NCBI RefSeq assembly: GCF_030817215.1
Contig: NZ_JAUSZA010000001.1
Span: forward strand, 4,252,501 to 4,316,500
Source: Paenibacillus sp. V4I3
GTDB taxonomy: Bacteria > Bacillota > Bacilli > Paenibacillales > NBRC-103111
Direction of reading: 5' to 3'
Length of the DNA stretch: 64,000 nt
Below the pieces are notes generated by a model, which was not told the DNA's origin, did no database searches, and saw nothing but the letters and a program-made list of their open reading frames with translations. Shown here piece by piece: positions 60,179 through 64,000 of this stretch. The translations under genes were made by a program, and so were the position numbers. Each line of letters begins with the position of its first letter. Position 1 is the stretch's first letter.

Positions 60179-63079
60179 TTGGCATTATTTATCATGATCT
60201 TGCGCAAAATGATCAATAATAAATGGCTGGAGCTTAGCCTGCTGTTCGGATTGGTGTTATCTGTGGCTTTAACGAGTACGATGCCGATTTATACAAACGC
60301 GATCTTGCAAAGATTACTGATTCAGGAGCTGCAGCAATTGCAAACCTCTAGCAGTCAGTATCCCGGCATCTATTGGTTATCAGCAAATTTAGTTCCGGAA
60401 GATGAGCAAAAGAATACTAAAATTTCTGAAACCGATGAATTTCTGAACAAAGCCAGCCATCGCTTTGGCCTCCCTGTCCAGCAACTCGTCCGTGAGAGGT
60501 CAACGCAACGATACGGACTTGCTCCGGCCGAACCAGACAAAGTTGATATCAACAGACAGCGGTCGGCGGATTTCTCTGCCATTGATGGAATGGAGGGACA
60601 CATTCGGCTAGTGGATGGACGTCTACCGGAGAAAGAGCCGATTAATGGGGTGTATGAAGCGCTTGTTGTAAAAGAAGCTTTGACAGAACTCGGCATGGTG
60701 CTGAATACCGTTTTTACAATTCAAGATGAGAAGATGAAACTACCGGTTTACGTCAAGCCTGTAGGTGTATTCGATCGTAAGGATTACACGGATCTATTTT
60801 GGTATAACATCCCAAGCAGCTATAAGAACAGCTTTCTGATCAATTTTGATTTATTTGAAAAAGAATTCACAGCAGGCAGCAAGCTAAATCTTCAGTCTAG
60901 CTACTGGTATTTGGCCCTTGATTACAGCAAAATGTCGCTGGTATCCACAAACGATTTCATTGATGCGCATCGTACTATCACGGCCCATATGGATAAACGG
61001 TACGAAACTCACAATATGAATGCTCCTGCCTTACAAACTCTGGGTGCATATTACGTAAAAGAAGCAAGTCTAAGGCTCATGCTCTGGTCGTTAAATGTGC
61101 CTGTTATGCTCATGCTTGCCTTTTACTTGTATATGGTTGCAAACCTGATCACGGAACGCCAGAAAACTGAAATCGCCGTATTACGCAGTCGGGGTGCTAG
61201 TCGCTTGCAAATTATTTTCAGTTATGTCGTGGAGGGCTTAGTACTCGGTGCAATTGCTTTCTTGGTTGGACCGTATTTCGGGGCCTTTTTGACAAAACTA
61301 TTGGGCGCATCTAGCGGTTTTCTTGAATTCGTACAGCGGGCTAAGCTTGACGTTGAACTGAATCGGGATGCTTTTTTGTATGGGCTGATTGCTGTCGCCA
61401 GCTCACTTGTGATGACGCTGATTCCGGTATTCCTTGCCATGAGGGTTACTATTGTCGGACAAAAACAGCAGTCGGCAAGACAGGAAAAAAGCTCCTTCTG
61501 GCACAAATATTTCATCGATGTCATGTTGATTGGGGTAGCACTATATGGATTGAATAATTATAAAACGCGAATCAAAGAGCTGCTGTCGCTAGGCTTAAAA
61601 TCCGGTGATTTAAAGGTAGATCCGCTGTTATTTCTCATTCCGGCACTTTTTATTTTGGGTATGGGTCTGCTCATTCTTCGAATTTACCCTTGGTTTATGC
61701 GTTTGGTGTTTCAGGTTGGCAGACGTTGGTGGCCACCTTCTCTGTACAGCACATTTATTCAAGTTAGCCGCTCGACCATTCAATATCAATTTATTATGGT
61801 TTTTCTGATCATCACCATTGCCACAGGCTTATTCAGTGCAAGTGCAACCCGTACGATCAATAAGAATACGACTGATAAAATCCTTTACTCTGCAGGCGCT
61901 GATATTACGATGCAGATTCGTTGGGAGAATGACGCCCCTCCGGCAATCTTGACCGGTTTAATGGAAGAGTCTGAAGAGGAAGATGCTGAGTCAGAAGCTT
62001 CTTCCGAAGCTCCTTTAAAGACACAATATACGGAACCGTCATTCCTGCCTTTTACGCAGCTGCCTGGCGTGGAACAAGCAGCAAAGGTATTTAATAAAAA
62101 AGATGCGATATATATCCATGGAAAGTCAACTGAAAATATACAGTTGATGGGGATCGAAAGCAAACAATTTGGTGAAACCGCTTGGATGCGTGATAGACTG
62201 CTTGATCATCATATCAATGAATATTTGAACTTGATCGCACGCAATCCATCTGCTGTTTTAATATCGAAATCGATGGCCGAAGAATATAGTCTGAAACCTG
62301 GCGATACGATGACGCTAGGCTGGACAGGTGTAGAAGGAGCCCAATTTACCGTGTATGGGGTAATTGATTATTGGCCATCTTGGAATCCAAACCCCGGTGT
62401 AAATGATACAGTAACAACCACAACGAAGCAGGGTTCCACCACGAAATTGAAGAAGCCAAATCTCGTGATCGGCCAACTGCCATATATTCAAAACAATCTG
62501 GCACTTGAGCCCTATGAGGTTTGGTTGAAGCTGAATCCAGAGGCAAGCAGTCAAGCGGTGTATCAAGCAATCGTCGATCATGGCTATGAGATAGAGTCTT
62601 TGAGGGATGCCAAACAGGAACAGATTAAGTCGATCAAGGATCCCTTCCAGATGGCCATTAATGGTGTGATGACGCTTGGTTTTCTGATTTCTATATTTAT
62701 TTGCTTTTTTGGCTTCCTGTTATATTGGGTTCTATCCTTATTCGCTCGGACGCTTCAGTTCGGTATTTTGAGAGCTATGGGCATTTCCTTTTACCAGTTG
62801 ATTCTTATGCTTGTTGGCGAGCAAATCTTGATCTCGGGTGCGGCGATCCTCATTGGAATTCTGACTGGTAACGTGGCGAGTCTCTTGTTCGTACCCTTAT
62901 TTGAATTGTCGTTTGATCCGAAAACACAGGTTCCGCCATTCGAAGTTACCTTTGACCCTCGGGATCAAGTTCGGCTGTACTGGATTGTCACGATGATGAT
63001 CGCGATTGGATTGGGAGTACTCGGGTCTTTCGTATCCCGAATTCGAATTCATCAAGCTGTTAAGTTGGGGGAGGATTAG
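60179..63079 (+). CDS. FtsX-type ABC transporter permease (large, two FtsX modules)
   Basis: 966 residues from TTG 60179, 7 bp after GGAGG. One membrane helix at the N-terminus (LELSLLFGLVLSVALTSTM), a long extracytoplasmic region (about 45-300), an FtsX triple-helix module (MLWSLNVPVMLMLAFYLYMV onward), a further pair of helices and a second extracytoplasmic region (about 560-820, with the Glu/Ser stretch EESEEEDAESEASSEAP), then a second FtsX module near the C-terminus (MTLGFLISIFICFFGFLLYW; LMLVGEQILISGAAILIGIL). This layout matches MacB/YtrF-like permeases that act as homodimers or half-pairs. It works with the ATPases at 58441 and 63081. Having one large permease but two ATPases is notable. 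Confidence 0.87.
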   Translation: MALFIMILRKMINNKWLELSLLFGLVLSVALTSTMPIYTNAILQRLLIQELQQLQTSSSQYPGIYWLSANLVPEDEQKNTKISETDEFLNKASHRFGLPVQQLVRERSTQRYGLAPAEPDKVDINRQRSADFSAIDGMEGHIRLVDGRLPEKEPINGVYEALVVKEALTELGMVLNTVFTIQDEKMKLPVYVKPVGVFDRKDYTDLFWYNIPSSYKNSFLINFDLFEKEFTAGSKLNLQSSYWYLALDYSKMSLVSTNDFIDAHRTITAHMDKRYETHNMNAPALQTLGAYYVKEASLRLMLWSLNVPVMLMLAFYLYMVANLITERQKTEIAVLRSRGASRLQIIFSYVVEGLVLGAIAFLVGPYFGAFLTKLLGASSGFLEFVQRAKLDVELNRDAFLYGLIAVASSLVMTLIPVFLAMRVTIVGQKQQSARQEKSSFWHKYFIDVMLIGVALYGLNNYKTRIKELLSLGLKSGDLKVDPLLFLIPALFILGMGLLILRIYPWFMRLVFQVGRRWWPPSLYSTFIQVSRSTIQYQFIMVFLIITIATGLFSASATRTINKNTTDKILYSAGADITMQIRWENDAPPAILTGLMEESEEEDAESEASSEAPLKTQYTEPSFLPFTQLPGVEQAAKVFNKKDAIYIHGKSTENIQLMGIESKQFGETAWMRDRLLDHHINEYLNLIARNPSAVLISKSMAEEYSLKPGDTMTLGWTGVEGAQFTVYGVIDYWPSWNPNPGVNDTVTTTTKQGSTTKLKKPNLVIGQLPYIQNNLALEPYEVWLKLNPEASSQAVYQAIVDHGYEIESLRDAKQEQIKSIKDPFQMAINGVMTLGFLISIFICFFGFLLYWVLSLFARTLQFGILRAMGISFYQLILMLVGEQILISGAAILIGILTGNVASLLFVPLFELSFDPKTQVPPFEVTFDPRDQVRLYWIVTMMIAIGLGVLGSFVSRIRIHQAVKLGED

Positions 63080-63080
63080 G

Positions 63081-63959
63081 ATGATTCATTGTGATAATCT
63101 GGTCAAAATTTATAAAATTGCCGATTTGGAGGTAGTCGCCTTACAAGGATTGGATTTACACGTGGAGGCTGGTGAATTGATGGCCATTATCGGCAACAGC
63201 GGAAGTGGTAAATCGACTCTGCTAAATATGCTCGGGGGGCTTGACCGCCCCTCGGCTGGCAGTCTAACGGTGGCGGGCAGAGATTTGCTGAGTATGTCGG
63301 AGAAAGACATCGTAAGTTACAAACGGGAGACCGTAGGCTTCGTATGGCAGAACAATGCACGGAATTTAATTCCTTACCTGACAGCACAAGAAAATGTAGA
63401 GCTGCCTATTTTACTTCAGGGCAAGCGCAAACGAGAAAGGGCTATGGAACTGCTGGAAGCCGTAGGCCTTAGCCACCGGTTGAAAAACAGACTGAACCAA
63501 CTCTCAGGCGGTGAACAGCAGCGTGTTGCCATCGCTATAGCGCTGGCAAACCATCCGAAACTCTTACTTGCGGATGAACCAACCGGCTCCGTCGATTCGA
63601 ACATGGCCAATCAAATTCTTGATTTGTTCCGGCATTTGACCCGGAGTCTGGGGCTAACAGTCGTTATTGTTACGCACGATCCGCTGCTTGCCAAAAAAGT
63701 GGATCGCGTAGTAGCCATTCGGGACGGGAAAACGTCTTCGGAAATATTGCGTCGTAAATCGTTCGATCAAGAACTGCTTGAATCGGTGCATGGTATCGAA
63801 GAGCAGGAAGAAGAATCCCACGTCGAATATGCGGTGCTGGACCAAGCGGGCCGGTTGCAAATTCCTCCAAACTACTTGGAATCAATCGGAGTGAAAAACA
63901 CGAATAAAGTTCAAGTTACGCTGGAGGAGGGGAGAATCGTACTTTTGCCTCCAGAATAA
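63081..63959 (+). CDS. ABC transporter ATPase with C-terminal AbrB-like domain
   Basis: 292 residues from ATG 63081, one base after the permease stop and behind GGGGGAGGA. Residues 1-225 form a LolD/MacB-type ATPase: Walker [11 protein letters not shown]-loop [20 protein letters not shown], signature [16 protein letters not shown], Walker [14 protein letters not shown] and switch His in VTHDP. After an acidic linker ([10 protein letters not shown]) the last 45 residues read as a swapped-hairpin AbrB/MazE-like unit: [20 protein letters not shown], then [18 protein letters not shown]. AbrB-like units bind DNA or dimerise. Fusion to an ABC ATPase is unusual and might aid dimerisation or couple transport to gene control. 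Confidence 0.85.
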   Translation: MIHCDNLVKIYKIADLEVVALQGLDLHVEAGELMAIIGNSGSGKSTLLNMLGGLDRPSAGSLTVAGRDLLSMSEKDIVSYKRETVGFVWQNNARNLIPYLTAQENVELPILLQGKRKRERAMELLEAVGLSHRLKNRLNQLSGGEQQRVAIAIALANHPKLLLADEPTGSVDSNMANQILDLFRHLTRSLGLTVVIVTHDPLLAKKVDRVVAIRDGKTSSEILRRKSFDQELLESVHGIEEQEEESHVEYAVLDQAGRLQIPPNYLESIGVKNTNKVQVTLEEGRIVLLPPE

Positions 63960-63973
63960 TGATGAATTAAACA

Positions 63974-64000
63974 ACCTATAAAGATGCATAAAAGCCCCCA
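63974..64000 (+). promoter_or_regulatory. Start of another CCTATAA-type promoter (family member D), cut by the window edge
   Basis: AACAACCTATAAAG at 63971-63984 matches members A and B, followed 20 bases later by GCCCCCA at the last bases, in line with a second half-site. The -10 would lie outside the window. It suggests another binding-protein or surface-protein gene begins downstream. Confidence 0.5.

Overview
The window reads as one accessory carbohydrate-utilisation island of a low-to-mid GC Gram-positive bacterium, most likely Paenibacillaceae (Paenibacillus, Cohnella or a relative). Signs of this are strong AGGAGG-type ribosome binding sites, frequent TTG/GTG starts, MsmX-type sugar ABC importers, a DUF5696 protein, lipoproteins, an S-layer-homology (SLH) protein, and complete absence of SusCD-type genes. 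This placement is inferred from gene content only. Every intact gene is on the + strand.

Region 1 (1-24.9 kb) is a catabolic block. It holds a 5'-truncated SDR dehydrogenase, a GH29 fucosidase-like enzyme, an uncharacterised 903-aa GH-like protein, a GH95 enzyme, two BNR beta-propeller (sialidase-fold) proteins, an (alpha/alpha)6-barrel hydrolase, an AraC regulator and an alpha/beta hydrolase. An importer follows: MsmX-like ATPase, a frameshifted CBM-like/solute-binding protein and two permeases. Two tandem DUF5060/DUF4038 hydrolases and a second GH95 close the block at a strong terminator.

Region 2 (24.95-26.2 kb) has no intact gene. It contains a four-unit array of imperfect palindromes, a minus-strand endonuclease-fold pseudogene with three in-frame stops, and a second copy of the terminator that ends Region 1.

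Region 3 (26.3-52.0 kb) looks like one very long transcription unit: Gfo/Idh/MocA oxidoreductase, sugar-phosphate isomerase-like TIM barrel, an unknown 549-aa protein, a divergent GH2, an unknown 692-aa protein, a LacZ-type GH2, GH42, a GH106-like protein, then an NHL-repeat/Yip1 membrane protein, a DUF5696 protein, two permeases and three tandem paralogous lipoproteins of unknown function.

Region 4 (52.0-64.0 kb) has two solute-binding lipoproteins interleaved with two more proteins carrying the same unknown domain (one lipoprotein, one SLH-anchored), a small secreted protein, and an ABC exporter-like set (ATPase, membrane-fusion lipoprotein, FtsX-type permease, and an ATPase fused to an AbrB-like domain).

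None of the recognised or suspected glycan-degrading enzymes shows a signal peptide. The island therefore seems to import oligosaccharides rich in L-fucose/L-galactose, beta-galactose and possibly rhamnose/uronic acid and to take them apart in the cytoplasm. No polymer-cutting secreted enzyme is seen. The two main novelties are (a) a family of promoters built from two CCTA(T)A half-sites 20-23 bp apart with a -10 element 22-25 bp further on, found at six places plus one cut by the right edge, which may define an AraC-type regulon; and (b) five paralogues of an unnamed extracytoplasmic domain clustered with solute-binding proteins.
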